Positions 8,869 through 17,133 of a stretch of DNA of 64,000 nt are shown here, piece by piece (positions within the stretch are counted from its first letter, which is position 1; every line of letters starts with the position of its first letter). Source of the stretch: Rhizobium metallidurans (GTDB lineage Bacteria > Pseudomonadota > Alphaproteobacteria > Rhizobiales > Rhizobiaceae); the NCBI RefSeq assembly GCF_014196505.1, contig NZ_JACIDW010000004.1, forward strand, positions 62,001 through 126,000. The letters run 5' to 3'. Made by a program: the position numbers and the translations under genes. The notes below the pieces were generated by a model. The model was given only the letters and a program-made list of their open reading frames with translations. It searched no databases and was not told the origin of the DNA.

Positions 8869-9519
8869 ATGAGCCAATCCACCTTCACCATCCTGCTCGG
8901 CGGCGAGCTGCACATGACGGAGCGCCTTCGCGCCGCCGTATCCGGCAGCCGTTTCATCGCGGCCGATGGCGGCATGCGGCACGCGCTGGCGCTCGATGTC
9001 CGGCCGGAGCTCTGGGTCGGCGATTTCGATTCCACGCCGGATGATCTGACGGCCGCATTCTCGGATATCCCGCGAAAACCCTACCCCGCCGCCAAGGCCG
9101 CGACCGACGGCGAAATCGCCGTGTCGGAAGCGATCGCGCGCGGCGCGACACGACTGATCCTCGCGGGCGCCCTTGCAGGCGACCGCTCCGACCACGCGCT
9201 GCAGCACCTCATCTACGCCGTCAGCCTCGCCGAGGCCGGCCTCGATGTACTTTTGACCTCAGGAACGGAAGAAGCCGTGCCGCTGATCGCGGGAAGCATC
9301 ACGCTCGACCTGCCGAAGAACGGCCTGTTTTCCGTGCCCGCCTTCAGCGAGCTCAACGGTCTCTTCATCGAGAACGCCCGCTATCCGCTCAGCGATTTCC
9401 ATTTGCCCTTCGGCTCGTCGCGCACCATTTCCAATGTCGCGGAAGGCCCCGTACGCTTCTCGCTTGAAAGCGGCCGCGCCATCGTGCTCGCCCGCCCTTA
9501 CGATCTTTCCGGAGTCTGA
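8869..9519 (+). CDS. thiN: thiamine diphosphokinase
   Basis: This 216-residue enzyme transfers a pyrophosphate group from ATP to thiamine, giving TPP in the cytoplasm. Family signatures are visible: AADGGMRHA near residue 33, VGDFDS near 55, and the K-ATDGEIAV segment near 80-88, followed by the GALAGDRSDHALQH motif. The C-terminal beta-rich domain includes SRTISNVAEGPV, which matches the S/T-NE substrate pocket region of the family. An alternative ATG lies two codons upstream (8863). It lies 2.5 kb from the thiBPQ uptake operon, so the two together make a thiamine salvage route. It ends four bases before the TTG start of the next gene. Confidence 0.92.
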   Translation: MSQSTFTILLGGELHMTERLRAAVSGSRFIAADGGMRHALALDVRPELWVGDFDSTPDDLTAAFSDIPRKPYPAAKAATDGEIAVSEAIARGATRLILAGALAGDRSDHALQHLIYAVSLAEAGLDVLLTSGTEEAVPLIAGSITLDLPKNGLFSVPAFSELNGLFIENARYPLSDFHLPFGSSRTISNVAEGPVRFSLESGRAIVLARPYDLSGV

Positions 9520-9522
9520 TTT

Positions 9523-11346
9523 TTGGCGCCCCCTATCCTTAAACTCGACGATATCTTCCTGAGCTTCGGCGGCGCGCCGCTTCTGGCGGGCGCCGCCCTG
9601 CAGGTGGAGCCCGGCGACAAGATCTGCCTTGTCGGCCGCAACGGTTCCGGCAAGTCGACGCTGCTGAAGATTGCCGCCGGCATGGTCGAGGCACAATCCG
9701 GCGAGGTGTTCCGCCATCCGTCATCGACCGTGCGCTATCTCGAACAGGCGCCCGATTTCGCCGGCTACAACACCGTGCAGGCCTATGCGGAAGCGGGCCT
9801 TGGACCGGGAGACGACCCCTACCGCGTCACATACCTTCTCTCGCATCTCGGCCTCACCGGCGAGGAAGACCCGAAGAACCTCTCGGGCGGCGAAGCGCGC
9901 CGCGCGGCCCTTGCCCGCGTTCTGGCGCCCGAACCCGATATCCTGCTCCTGGACGAGCCGACCAACCATCTCGACCTGCCCACCATCGAGTGGCTGGAAG
10001 GCGAGCTGCAGAAGACCCGCAGCGCGCTGGTTCTGATCTCGCACGACAGGCGCTTCCTCGAAAAAGTCTCGACCGCCACCGTCTGGCTCGACCGCGGCAC
10101 CTCGCGCCGCCTCGACCGTGGCTTCGCCCATTTCGAGGCCTGGCGCGACCAGGTGCTTGAGGCCGAGGAGATGGAGCAGCACAAGCTCGGCAAGGCGATC
10201 GAGCGCGAGGAGCATTGGCTGCGCTACGGCGTCACCGCGCGCCGCAAGCGCAACATGCGCCGCCTCGGCGAGTTGCAGACGATGCGCGCCAGCTATCGCG
10301 GCCACAAGGGACCGCAGGGCACCGTGCAGGCGACCGTTTCCGACGCGCAGGAATCCGGCAAGCTCGTCATCGAAGCCGACAAGATCACCAAGACCTATGG
10401 CGAGCGCCCGATCGTCGCGCCGTTTTCGATCCGTGTTCATCGCGGCGATTGCATCGGCCTCGTCGGCCCGAACGGCGCCGGCAAGACGACGATCCTGAAG
10501 ATGCTGACGGGCCAGCTCGCGCCCGACACCGGCATCATCAAGCTCGGCACCAATCTGGAGATCGCCACGCTCGACCAGAAGCGCGAGGATCTGAACCCAG
10601 AGGACACGCTGGCGCACTATCTCACCGACGGACGCGGCGAGAACCTGCTCGTCAACGGCGAGCAGCGCCACGTCACCGGCTACATGAAGGAGTTCCTGTT
10701 CCAGCCGGAGCAGGCCCGCACGCCGATCAAGAACCTTTCCGGCGGCGAGCGCGCCCGCCTGATGCTTGCCCGCATGCTGGCGCGGCCATCCAACTTGCTG
10801 ATCCTCGACGAACCGACCAACGATCTCGACATCGAGACGCTGGACCTGCTGCAGGAGGTCGTCGCCGGCTTCCCGGGTACCGTCATCCTCGTCAGCCACG
10901 ACCGTGACTTCCTCGACCGCACCGTGACCTCGACGATCGCACCCGCCGTGCCGGACGCGCCCGATGGCCGCTGGATCGAATATGCCGGCGGCTATTCCGA
11001 CATGCTGGCGCAGCGCAAGGGTGCTGCCGACGAGCGCAAGAAGGCGGAAAAGGCCGAGAAGACGAAAGCGCAGGAGGCGGCTCCCGCCGCCGAAGCGCCG
11101 AAGGGCAAAGGAAAGCTCTCCTTCAAGCAGAAGTTCGCGCTCGAAAACCTGCCCAAGGAGATGGCCAAGGCCGAAGCCGAGATCGCCAAGCGCGAGGAAA
11201 AGATGGCCGACCCCAACCTCTTCTCCAAGGACCCCACGACCTTCAACCGACTGGCTGCCGAAATGGAAAAACTCCGCGACAGCCTGGTGAAGATGGAAGA
11301 GGAATGGCTGGAGCTCGAAATGCTCCGGGAAGAGCTGGAAGGCTAA
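9523..11346 (+). CDS. ABC-F family ATPase (Uup/EttA-like)
   Basis: This 607-residue soluble protein has two ABC ATPase domains and no membrane segments. Walker A motifs are GRNGSGKST (about residue 37) and GPNGAGKTT (about 320). Signatures are NLSGGEARR and NLSGGERAR, with Walker B/D-loop LLLDEPTNHLD and LILDEPTNDLD. The linker between domains is the ABC-F P-site tRNA-interaction motif region. The C-terminal 100 residues are Lys/Glu/Ala-rich and predicted coiled coil, as in Uup, which binds branched DNA and ribosomes. The start is TTG at 9523, four bases after the thiN stop, so the two are probably co-transcribed. Assignment to Uup rather than another ABC-F branch is inference from the C-terminal coiled coil. 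Confidence 0.9.
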   Translation: MAPPILKLDDIFLSFGGAPLLAGAALQVEPGDKICLVGRNGSGKSTLLKIAAGMVEAQSGEVFRHPSSTVRYLEQAPDFAGYNTVQAYAEAGLGPGDDPYRVTYLLSHLGLTGEEDPKNLSGGEARRAALARVLAPEPDILLLDEPTNHLDLPTIEWLEGELQKTRSALVLISHDRRFLEKVSTATVWLDRGTSRRLDRGFAHFEAWRDQVLEAEEMEQHKLGKAIEREEHWLRYGVTARRKRNMRRLGELQTMRASYRGHKGPQGTVQATVSDAQESGKLVIEADKITKTYGERPIVAPFSIRVHRGDCIGLVGPNGAGKTTILKMLTGQLAPDTGIIKLGTNLEIATLDQKREDLNPEDTLAHYLTDGRGENLLVNGEQRHVTGYMKEFLFQPEQARTPIKNLSGGERARLMLARMLARPSNLLILDEPTNDLDIETLDLLQEVVAGFPGTVILVSHDRDFLDRTVTSTIAPAVPDAPDGRWIEYAGGYSDMLAQRKGAADERKKAEKAEKTKAQEAAPAAEAPKGKGKLSFKQKFALENLPKEMAKAEAEIAKREEKMADPNLFSKDPTTFNRLAAEMEKLRDSLVKMEEEWLELEMLREELEG

Positions 11347-11462
11347 GGGGCGGGCCTTCGCCGCGAGCGCGGTTTGCCTCACATTTCATTGATTAGCCAG
11401 CACTGAAACCTCGTGCCTAAGCTCCCGGAGGCTCCAGCCCCCGGGGCCATGAGGAGAAAACC

Positions 11463-12086
11463 ATGTCTCGCTATCTGAATACCAGCCATGTCGCGGCGCT
11501 TGCCGTCGGCATCCTTCTGGGCACGTCGCATGTGACTTCCGCCGCCGACCCACGGAACGTGCGCGTGCGCGGCGATGTCGCCAGCCTGACCGGCGACACG
11601 CTCGTCGTCAAAACCCGAGAGGGCGCCGACCAGACGGTCACGCTGAAGCCTGACTGGAAGGTCGGCGGAATCAGGAAGGCATCCGTCGACGACATCAAGC
11701 CCGGCGATTTCGTCGGCATCGCCTCGCTGCCCCGGCAGGACGGCGGCGACGGCGCGCTGGAAGTGCTGATCTTTCCGGCGGCCATGAAAGGCACCGGCGA
11801 GGGAAGCCGGCCCTGGGATCTGAAGCCCAACAGTAGCATGACCAATGCAACCGTGGCCAAGGCCGTCAAATCCGTCGACGGCCACACCGTGACGCTGACC
11901 TACCAGGGCAAGGAAAAGACCATCTCGATCGCGGACGATACGCCGATCGTGACCTTCACCGCCGCGCGGAAGTCCGACCTGACACCGGGCGCGCATATCA
12001 TCGTCATGGGCGAAAAGGCCAGTGACGGAACGGTCTCCGCGGCACGGGTCACCGTCGGCACCAACGGCATCGTTCCGCCGATGTGA
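11463..12086 (+). CDS. exported protein with DUF5666-like repeats, function unknown
   Basis: This 207-residue protein has a Sec signal peptide (LNTSHVAALAVGILLGTSHVTSAA, cleaved after about residue 28). The mature part is beta-rich. It shows two similar segments of the form V-R/K-x-V-x-x-x-x-GxTLVVKT...TLKPDWKV...DIKPGDFVGI and VDGHTVTLTYQGKEKTI...DDTPIV...DLTPGAHIIV. This small OB-like repeat is typical of DUF5666-type periplasmic proteins. A clean ribosome binding site (GAGGAG) precedes the ATG. It stands alone between an ABC-F ATPase and the convergent ABC half-transporter. I cannot assign a function. Confidence 0.8.
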   Translation: MSRYLNTSHVAALAVGILLGTSHVTSAADPRNVRVRGDVASLTGDTLVVKTREGADQTVTLKPDWKVGGIRKASVDDIKPGDFVGIASLPRQDGGDGALEVLIFPAAMKGTGEGSRPWDLKPNSSMTNATVAKAVKSVDGHTVTLTYQGKEKTISIADDTPIVTFTAARKSDLTPGAHIIVMGEKASDGTVSAARVTVGTNGIVPPM

Positions 12087-12101
12087 TCGCGATCACGACG
12101 A

Positions 12102-13934
12102 TCAGAGCGCGGGCGCCGGCGTGTTCGACGCTTTGTCCGCGACCTTGCCTTGCTCGGGCTTGGCGGCAAGCGCTTCGAGATGCAGCACGCGCGGATGGAA
12201 GGCCTCGATATAGGCGTCGGAGCGGCCGATATAGATCATCGCCGCCTCCGGCATCGCCTCGAGCACCTTCATCATCGTCGACTGCCATTCGGGCTCCATG
12301 CCCTCGAGCACTTCGTCGAAGACCATCCACTGCGGACGCACCAGCAAGAGCCGCGCGAAGCCGATGGCGCGCTGTTCATCGGCATCGAGCAGCTTGTCCC
12401 AGCGCGCGCGCGTATCCAGACGGGCAACGAGATTGTGCAGCCCCGCCTTTTCGAGCGCCGCGATCACATCGTCGTTCTTGTAGGTGTCGGCGGCTGCGGG
12501 AAACGCCAGCGCTTCGCGCAACGTGCCACCCGGAATATAGGCCGATTGCGGCACGAACAGCATGTCGTCGGTGGGCGGCAGGCCGATCTTGCCGCTGCCG
12601 CAGGGCCACAGCTCCGACATGGCCAGGAACAGCAGCTTGCGATTGACGTTGTGATCGCCGTTGATCATCACCTTCTCGCCGGCCTTGATGGTGACGCTGC
12701 CTTCCTGCAGCCGGAAGCCGCCGCACTGGTCGATCTCCTCGTCCATCTTGGTGGCGATGGTCACATCCTCGAGCGTCAGCGTGCCCGGCGCGCTGCGTTC
12801 GTAGGCGATCGTCTCCTTGAGATCGACATCGTCGCCCATCGTGGTCAGAGCCTGGCGGAAGTCGGTGACGCGCATCAAGGTCGCGCGCCATTCGGCGATC
12901 GGCCCAAAGTTGGACACGTACCAGCGCAGCGCCGTGTTCACCTGGTTGAAGGCGCCGACCGACATCATCAGTTGACCGAAGGTGAGGCCGCCGGAGAAAT
13001 AGGCGGGCGCCGCCACGATGATCGGGATGACGACGACGAGCCAGCCGTAGCCGGCTGACACCCAGGTCAGGTTGACGTTGGCCATCGCCAGCTTCTTGAT
13101 GACGGCGAGAACGGCGCTGATGTCGGTGTTGATCCGCCCCCGCTCGTTTTCTTCCCCGCGCGCAGCCGTGATCGCCGGAATGTTCTCGTTGGCGTGCATC
13201 AGCGCGAAACGCAGCTCCGCCTCCCTGGAGAAGCGGTCCGCGTTGAGCTTGACGAGCTTGCGGCCGACGAGCTGGCTCAGCACCGAGGCGGACGCGGCGT
13301 AAAAGATCGCCGCCCAGACCATATAGCCTGGAATGGAAAAGGCGTACTCACCGAAGCGGAAGACGAAGCCGCTCGACAATTCCCAGAGAACACCGATGAA
13401 ACTCACCAGAAGGATCGTCGACTGCACCAGGCCGATCACGAGCCCCGTGGTGCTTTCCGCCAGATTGCGCGCATCCTCATGCAGGCGCTGGTCCGGATTG
13501 ACCCCGATCAGCCCGCTGGAAGCGAGCCTGAGCGCCCGCTTGCGCTGCAGCCACTGATCGACGAGATCGCGTGTCAGTCCCTCGCGCATATAGAGCGCCG
13601 TCATCTGGTTGAGCCAGGCCTGGATCACGTTGAGCAGGAGCAGCATGCCGGCGATCAACGCGAAGATCTTCAACTGGTAGAAAAACCCCGGCAGATCGCG
13701 ACGCGAGATGGCGTCGTAGAATGGCGCGTTCCATTGGTTGAGAATGACCGTGGCATATGCCGTCGCCAGAATGATGCCGATCAATGCCGTCGAGAGAATG
13801 AGCACCGGCACGCGCACCTTGGAATGCCAGAATGCCGAAAACATCACCTTGAGGCGGAAGATCAGGCTGAGATCATACCCGACCCGGTCCTGCCCCTGGA
13901 TGCTCGGTCTGCTTTTGACGTCCTCTGCCATCAT
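12102..13934 (-). CDS. SbmA/YddA-like ABC permease-ATPase fusion with degenerate ATPase motifs
   Basis: This 610-residue protein has an N-terminal membrane domain (six helices within about residues 40-340) of the SbmA/BacA-like type, recognised by RVPVLILSTALIGI...LNQWNAPFYDAISRRD. A C-terminal ATP-binding domain spans about 385-580, the YddA/ABCD organisation. The ATP-binding motifs are eroded. The Walker A position (residues 424-436) reads INGDHNVNRKLLF, with no GxxGxGK[S/T]. The signature (515-521) is LDADEQ instead of LSGGEQ. The H-loop position reads IGRSD instead of GHR. The Walker B (WMVFDEV, 536-542) is kept. There are no frameshifts and codon use is like its neighbours, so this looks like a maintained protein that probably does not hydrolyse ATP in the usual way. 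Confidence 0.85.
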   Translation of the reverse strand: MMAEDVKSRPSIQGQDRVGYDLSLIFRLKVMFSAFWHSKVRVPVLILSTALIGIILATAYATVILNQWNAPFYDAISRRDLPGFFYQLKIFALIAGMLLLLNVIQAWLNQMTALYMREGLTRDLVDQWLQRKRALRLASSGLIGVNPDQRLHEDARNLAESTTGLVIGLVQSTILLVSFIGVLWELSSGFVFRFGEYAFSIPGYMVWAAIFYAASASVLSQLVGRKLVKLNADRFSREAELRFALMHANENIPAITAARGEENERGRINTDISAVLAVIKKLAMANVNLTWVSAGYGWLVVVIPIIVAAPAYFSGGLTFGQLMMSVGAFNQVNTALRWYVSNFGPIAEWRATLMRVTDFRQALTTMGDDVDLKETIAYERSAPGTLTLEDVTIATKMDEEIDQCGGFRLQEGSVTIKAGEKVMINGDHNVNRKLLFLAMSELWPCGSGKIGLPPTDDMLFVPQSAYIPGGTLREALAFPAAADTYKNDDVIAALEKAGLHNLVARLDTRARWDKLLDADEQRAIGFARLLLVRPQWMVFDEVLEGMEPEWQSTMMKVLEAMPEAAMIYIGRSDAYIEAFHPRVLHLEALAAKPEQGKVADKASNTPAPAL

Positions 13935-14088
13935 GCTTCCTTACGCGTCTGTAGCACCTGAATAGCACCGTGAGTCAGCCTGTCCAGCAACAGTTTCTAG
14001 CATCAGGTAACGGGGGAGTGACCATGGCGCCGACGAGGCGGCTTCTTTCGACGATTGATTCGCGGCCCGACTGGCGCTATTTAGAGCG

Positions 14089-14144
14089 CTCCGTGGTGAT
14101 TTGGCCGGCCGGCTTGCAGCCACGTTAAAGAAGTTGCTAAAGGG
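14089..14144 (+). promoter_or_regulatory. SAM-II riboswitch upstream of metA
   Basis: The segment CCGTGGTGATTTGGCCGG, continuing to CAGCCACGTTAAAGAAG and TTGCTAAAGGG, matches the alphaproteobacterial metA (SAM-II) motif. The CGTGGTGATTTG stem/loop, the GCCACG closing strand and the AAAGAAGTTGCTAAAGG pseudoknot partner are all present in order. It lies about 50 bases before the metA start. S-adenosylmethionine binding is expected to sequester the region near the ribosome binding site and lower MetA synthesis. Confidence 0.95.
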
Positions 14145-14195
14145 CCGCGTGCGGACCGATAGCGATATATTCGTATTTTTCATCGAGTGACCGCT

Positions 14196-15119
14196 ATGCC
14201 GATCAAGATCCCCGATACCCTGCCCGCCTTTGAAACCCTGGTTCAGGAAGGTGTGCGCGTCATGACCGAGACGGCCGCGATCCGTCAGGACATTCGCCCC
14301 CTGCAGATCGGGCTTCTGAACCTCATGCCGAACAAGATCAAGACCGAGATCCAGATGGCGCGCCTCATCGGCGCCTCGCCGCTGCAGGTCGAGCTGTCGC
14401 TTGTTCGCGTCGGGAACCACAAGGCGAAGAACACCTCGGAAGACCATCTCTTCTCCTTCTACCAGACCTGGGAGGAGATCCAACATCGGAAGTTCGACGG
14501 CTTCATCATCACCGGCGCGCCGATCGAAACGCTTCCATACGAAGACGTCACTTATTGGCATGAAATGCAGCAGATTTTCGACTGGACGCGCACCAGCGTG
14601 CACTCCGCGATGAATGTCTGCTGGGGCGCGATGGCCGCGATCTACCATTTCCACGATATTCCGAAGCACGCGCTGACGGAAAAGGCATTCGGCGTCTATC
14701 GCCACAAGAACCTCAAGCCGTCGTCGGTCTACCTGAACGGTTTCTCGGACAATTTCGAGGTCCCGGTCTCGCGCTGGACGGAAGTGCGACGCGCCGACAT
14801 CGAAAAATCCGACACGCTCGAAATCCTGATGGAATCGAGCGAGATGGGCGTCTGCCTCGTGCACGAGAAGAAAGGCAACCGGCTCTATATCTTCAACCAC
14901 GTCGAATATGATTCGACGTCGCTCGCCGACGAGTATTTCCGCGACGTGAATGCCGGCGTTCCGATCAAGATGCCGCACAACTATTTCCCGCACAACGACC
15001 CGTCGATCCCGCCGCAGAACCGCTGGCGCAGCCACGCGCATCTGCTTTTCGGCAACTGGATCAACGAAATCTACCAGACGACACCCTACAATCTGGAAGA
15101 TATTGGCGAGGACGGCTGA
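14196..15119 (+). CDS. metA: homoserine O-acyltransferase MetA (probably acetyltransferase)
   Basis: This 307-residue enzyme acylates homoserine in the first committed step of methionine synthesis. The catalytic Cys142 lies in NVCWGAM, and His235 and Glu237 in FNHVEYD, completing the class I glutamine-amidotransferase-like active site. Residue 111 is Glu (ITGAPIETL). In this family Glu at this position goes with acetyl-CoA use and Gly with succinyl-CoA, so acetylation is predicted despite the common succinyltransferase name. The start at ATG 14196 (MPIKIPDTL) matches the family N-terminus; a GTG lies three codons upstream. A SAM-II riboswitch precedes it. Confidence 0.95.
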   Translation: MPIKIPDTLPAFETLVQEGVRVMTETAAIRQDIRPLQIGLLNLMPNKIKTEIQMARLIGASPLQVELSLVRVGNHKAKNTSEDHLFSFYQTWEEIQHRKFDGFIITGAPIETLPYEDVTYWHEMQQIFDWTRTSVHSAMNVCWGAMAAIYHFHDIPKHALTEKAFGVYRHKNLKPSSVYLNGFSDNFEVPVSRWTEVRRADIEKSDTLEILMESSEMGVCLVHEKKGNRLYIFNHVEYDSTSLADEYFRDVNAGVPIKMPHNYFPHNDPSIPPQNRWRSHAHLLFGNWINEIYQTTPYNLEDIGEDG

Positions 15120-15223
15120 GGCTTTTCGTCTCGCTTGTTTTTATAGCGCGACGGTTGCGATTTCATTCAATTGAGAGCAGGTTCTGGCCCGAAATTGTGG
15201 ACGCGAACCGGGGAGGAAACAGG

Positions 15224-16246
15224 ATGGCGGATGGCTTGAAGCGGGACGTTTTTGGGACGACGAAGACGGGCGAGACCGTCCATCGCGTCGAAATCTCGGG
15301 CGGCGGCCTGACCGCCAAGGTGATCACCTGGGGCGCCGTCATCCAGGACCTCAGGCTCGAGGGTCATGATGCGCCGCTGACCCTTGGGTTCGACGATTTC
15401 GACAGCTATCCCGCGCACTCCGCCTATTTCGGCGCGACGCCCGGCCGCAACGCCAACCGCATCGGCGGCGGCAGGTTCACGCTCGATGGCAATGACTATC
15501 AGCTCGACCTCAACGAAAATGGCGTCAGCCACCTGCATGGCGGCTTCGAGAACATCGCGCTGCGCAACTGGACGATCGTCGAGCACGACAGCGACCGCGT
15601 CGTCCTGAAGATCGTCGATGCCGATGGTCGCGGCGGCTATCCCGGCAATTGCACCATCCTCGTCACCTACCGCGTGCATGGCGACGGCGAGCTCTCCGTC
15701 GTCTACGAGACGACAAGCGACCAGCCGACCATCGCCAATGTCTGCCAGCACGCCTATTTCAATCTCGACGGCCGCGACGACACGCTGGGCCACGACATCA
15801 TGATCGCAGCCGACAGCTATCTTCCGACCGACGAGCGCCAGATCCCGACCGGCGAGATCCGCCCGGTGCAAGGCACGGTATTCGATTTCCGCGAAATGGC
15901 CTCGCTGAAGCGCTTCGAAGGCGACACCCAGGCGCTCTACGACCATAATTTCTGCCTTTCGTCCGAACGTGTCGCCAAGCGTTCCGTGGTGCTGGCACGC
16001 AGCCTCTATTCCGGCGTCTCGATGGAAGTGCGCACGACCGAGCCCGGCGTCCAGTTCTACGCCGCCTTCAAGCTCGATGTGCCGGTACCCGGCATCGGTG
16101 GCCGCAAATACGGCCCCTTCGCCGGCTTCTGCCTGGAAACCCAGATCTGGCCGGACGCCATCAACCATGAGGGCTTCCCCAACGCGGTTCTGCGCCCCGG
16201 CGAGGTGCTGCGCCAGGAAACCGACTACATCTTCTCGAAGAGCTGA
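15224..16246 (+). CDS. galM: aldose 1-epimerase (galactose mutarotase family)
   Basis: This 340-residue protein interconverts alpha and beta anomers of aldoses such as galactose or glucose in the cytoplasm. Family motifs are present: GATPGRNANRIGGGRF near residue 70, SHLHGGFENIALRNW near 105, the catalytic His in NVCQHAYFNLDG near 175, and the C-terminal catalytic Glu in FCLETQIWPDAINH near 305. The start is ATG 15224, preceded by a strong GGGAGGA; the frame is open upstream but without such a site. A hairpin with a seven-T run follows. It is a single-gene unit, so the sugar pathway it serves is not evident here. Confidence 0.92.
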   Translation: MADGLKRDVFGTTKTGETVHRVEISGGGLTAKVITWGAVIQDLRLEGHDAPLTLGFDDFDSYPAHSAYFGATPGRNANRIGGGRFTLDGNDYQLDLNENGVSHLHGGFENIALRNWTIVEHDSDRVVLKIVDADGRGGYPGNCTILVTYRVHGDGELSVVYETTSDQPTIANVCQHAYFNLDGRDDTLGHDIMIAADSYLPTDERQIPTGEIRPVQGTVFDFREMASLKRFEGDTQALYDHNFCLSSERVAKRSVVLARSLYSGVSMEVRTTEPGVQFYAAFKLDVPVPGIGGRKYGPFAGFCLETQIWPDAINHEGFPNAVLRPGEVLRQETDYIFSKS

Positions 16247-16277
16247 CGGCGAAAAGCCGACCACTGCTGATGTCATC

Positions 16278-16309
16278 AAACCCTCGCGGAACTTTGCGAG
16301 GGTTTTTTT
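16278..16309 (+). terminator. Rho-independent terminator after galM
   Basis: A 10-bp perfect stem (AAACCCTCGC / GCGAGGGTTT) with an eight-base loop runs into seven T residues. It separates galM from the regulator-led amino-sugar operon that starts 50 bases further on. Confidence 0.93.
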
Positions 16310-16331
16310 GTGCACGTTGGCACTTGAAATT

Positions 16332-16371
16332 GGTTCCAAATAGGTTCTATTTTAATCTCATGGATAGAACC
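16332..16371 (+). promoter_or_regulatory. repeated GGTTC operator-like sites at the start of the GntR regulator gene
   Basis: Three related half-sites cluster around the start codon at 16360: TTGGTTCCAA (near 16331-16340), ATAGGTTCTAT (16340-16350) and its inverse ATAGAACC (16364-16371). GGTTCTAT and ATAGAACC form a perfect 8-bp inverted repeat flanking the start codon. Self-repression by the encoded GntR protein is the simplest reading. The first two sites also happen to fit GTTC-N7-GTTC, the alphaproteobacterial LexA spacing. Confidence 0.6.
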
Positions 16372-17133
16372 AGTCTGGTAGCGGAGATCGACACGCGCGG
16401 ACTGCGCGACACAGCGCGCAGCGGGCCTCTCTATCGTCGTCTTGCGCAGGCACTGACCGGCCTGATCAACGAGGGCCTGCTGAAGCCTGGTGCCGCATTG
16501 CCGAGCGAGCGCGACCTGGCGGAAGCCCTGAAGATCGGCCGCGTCACGGTGCGCACCGCCTATCGCGATCTCCTCAACACGGGCACGCTGGAATCGCGCC
16601 ACGGCAGCGGCACCTTCGTCTCCGCCAAGGTCGAGCGCATGGAACAGTCGCTCTGGCGGCTCTCGTCCTTCTCGGAAGACATGCGCTCGCGCGGGCGCGT
16701 GCCGGCGGCACGGATCCTCTCACGCACCATCAACAAGCCCTCGCCAGAGGAAGCCTTCCTGCTCGGCCTCGGCGTCGACGAGCGCGTCTTGCGCCTCGAT
16801 CGCCTGCGCCTTGCCGACGGGCTGCCGCTGGCGATCGATCGCTCCGTGGTCCCCATAAAATTCCTCGATGACACCGCCGGCGGCGAAGGCTCGCTCTACG
16901 ACGCGCTGACGGCGAGTGGCCACCGGCCCGTGCGCGCGCTGCAGAAACTCTCCGCCGTCACGCTCGACGCGACGTCGGCGGCAGCACTCGACGTCGCGAC
17001 CGGGGCGCCAGCCCTTCTGATCGAACGCGTGTCGCGCCTGGAAGACCAGCGCGTCGTTGAATACACCCGCTCGCACTATCGTGGCGATGCCTATGATTTT
17101 GTCGCAGAATTGAGAATTGGAGATGAGCTATGA
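16360..17133 (+). CDS. GntR/HutC-family regulator of amino-sugar catabolism
   Basis: This 257-residue protein has an N-terminal winged helix (GPLYRRLAQALTGLINEGLLKPGAALPSERDLAEALKIGRVTVRTAYRDLLNTGTLESRHGSGTFV, about residues 22-88). Its C-terminal UTRA ligand domain (about 105-250) makes it a HutC-subfamily member. It overlaps the next gene by four bases (ATGA) and heads the operon with nagA, so it is probably a NagR/NagQ-like repressor sensing an amino-sugar phosphate. Start ATG 16360 was chosen because the upstream part of the open frame runs through the galM terminator. The function is inferred from context. Confidence 0.87.
   Translation: MDRTSLVAEIDTRGLRDTARSGPLYRRLAQALTGLINEGLLKPGAALPSERDLAEALKIGRVTVRTAYRDLLNTGTLESRHGSGTFVSAKVERMEQSLWRLSSFSEDMRSRGRVPAARILSRTINKPSPEEAFLLGLGVDERVLRLDRLRLADGLPLAIDRSVVPIKFLDDTAGGEGSLYDALTASGHRPVRALQKLSAVTLDATSAAALDVATGAPALLIERVSRLEDQRVVEYTRSHYRGDAYDFVAELRIGDEL

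Noticed and set aside
9721..11382. A 553-codon minus-strand frame opposite the ABC-F gene
   Set aside because: Antisense composition only; all ABC-F motifs lie on the plus strand.
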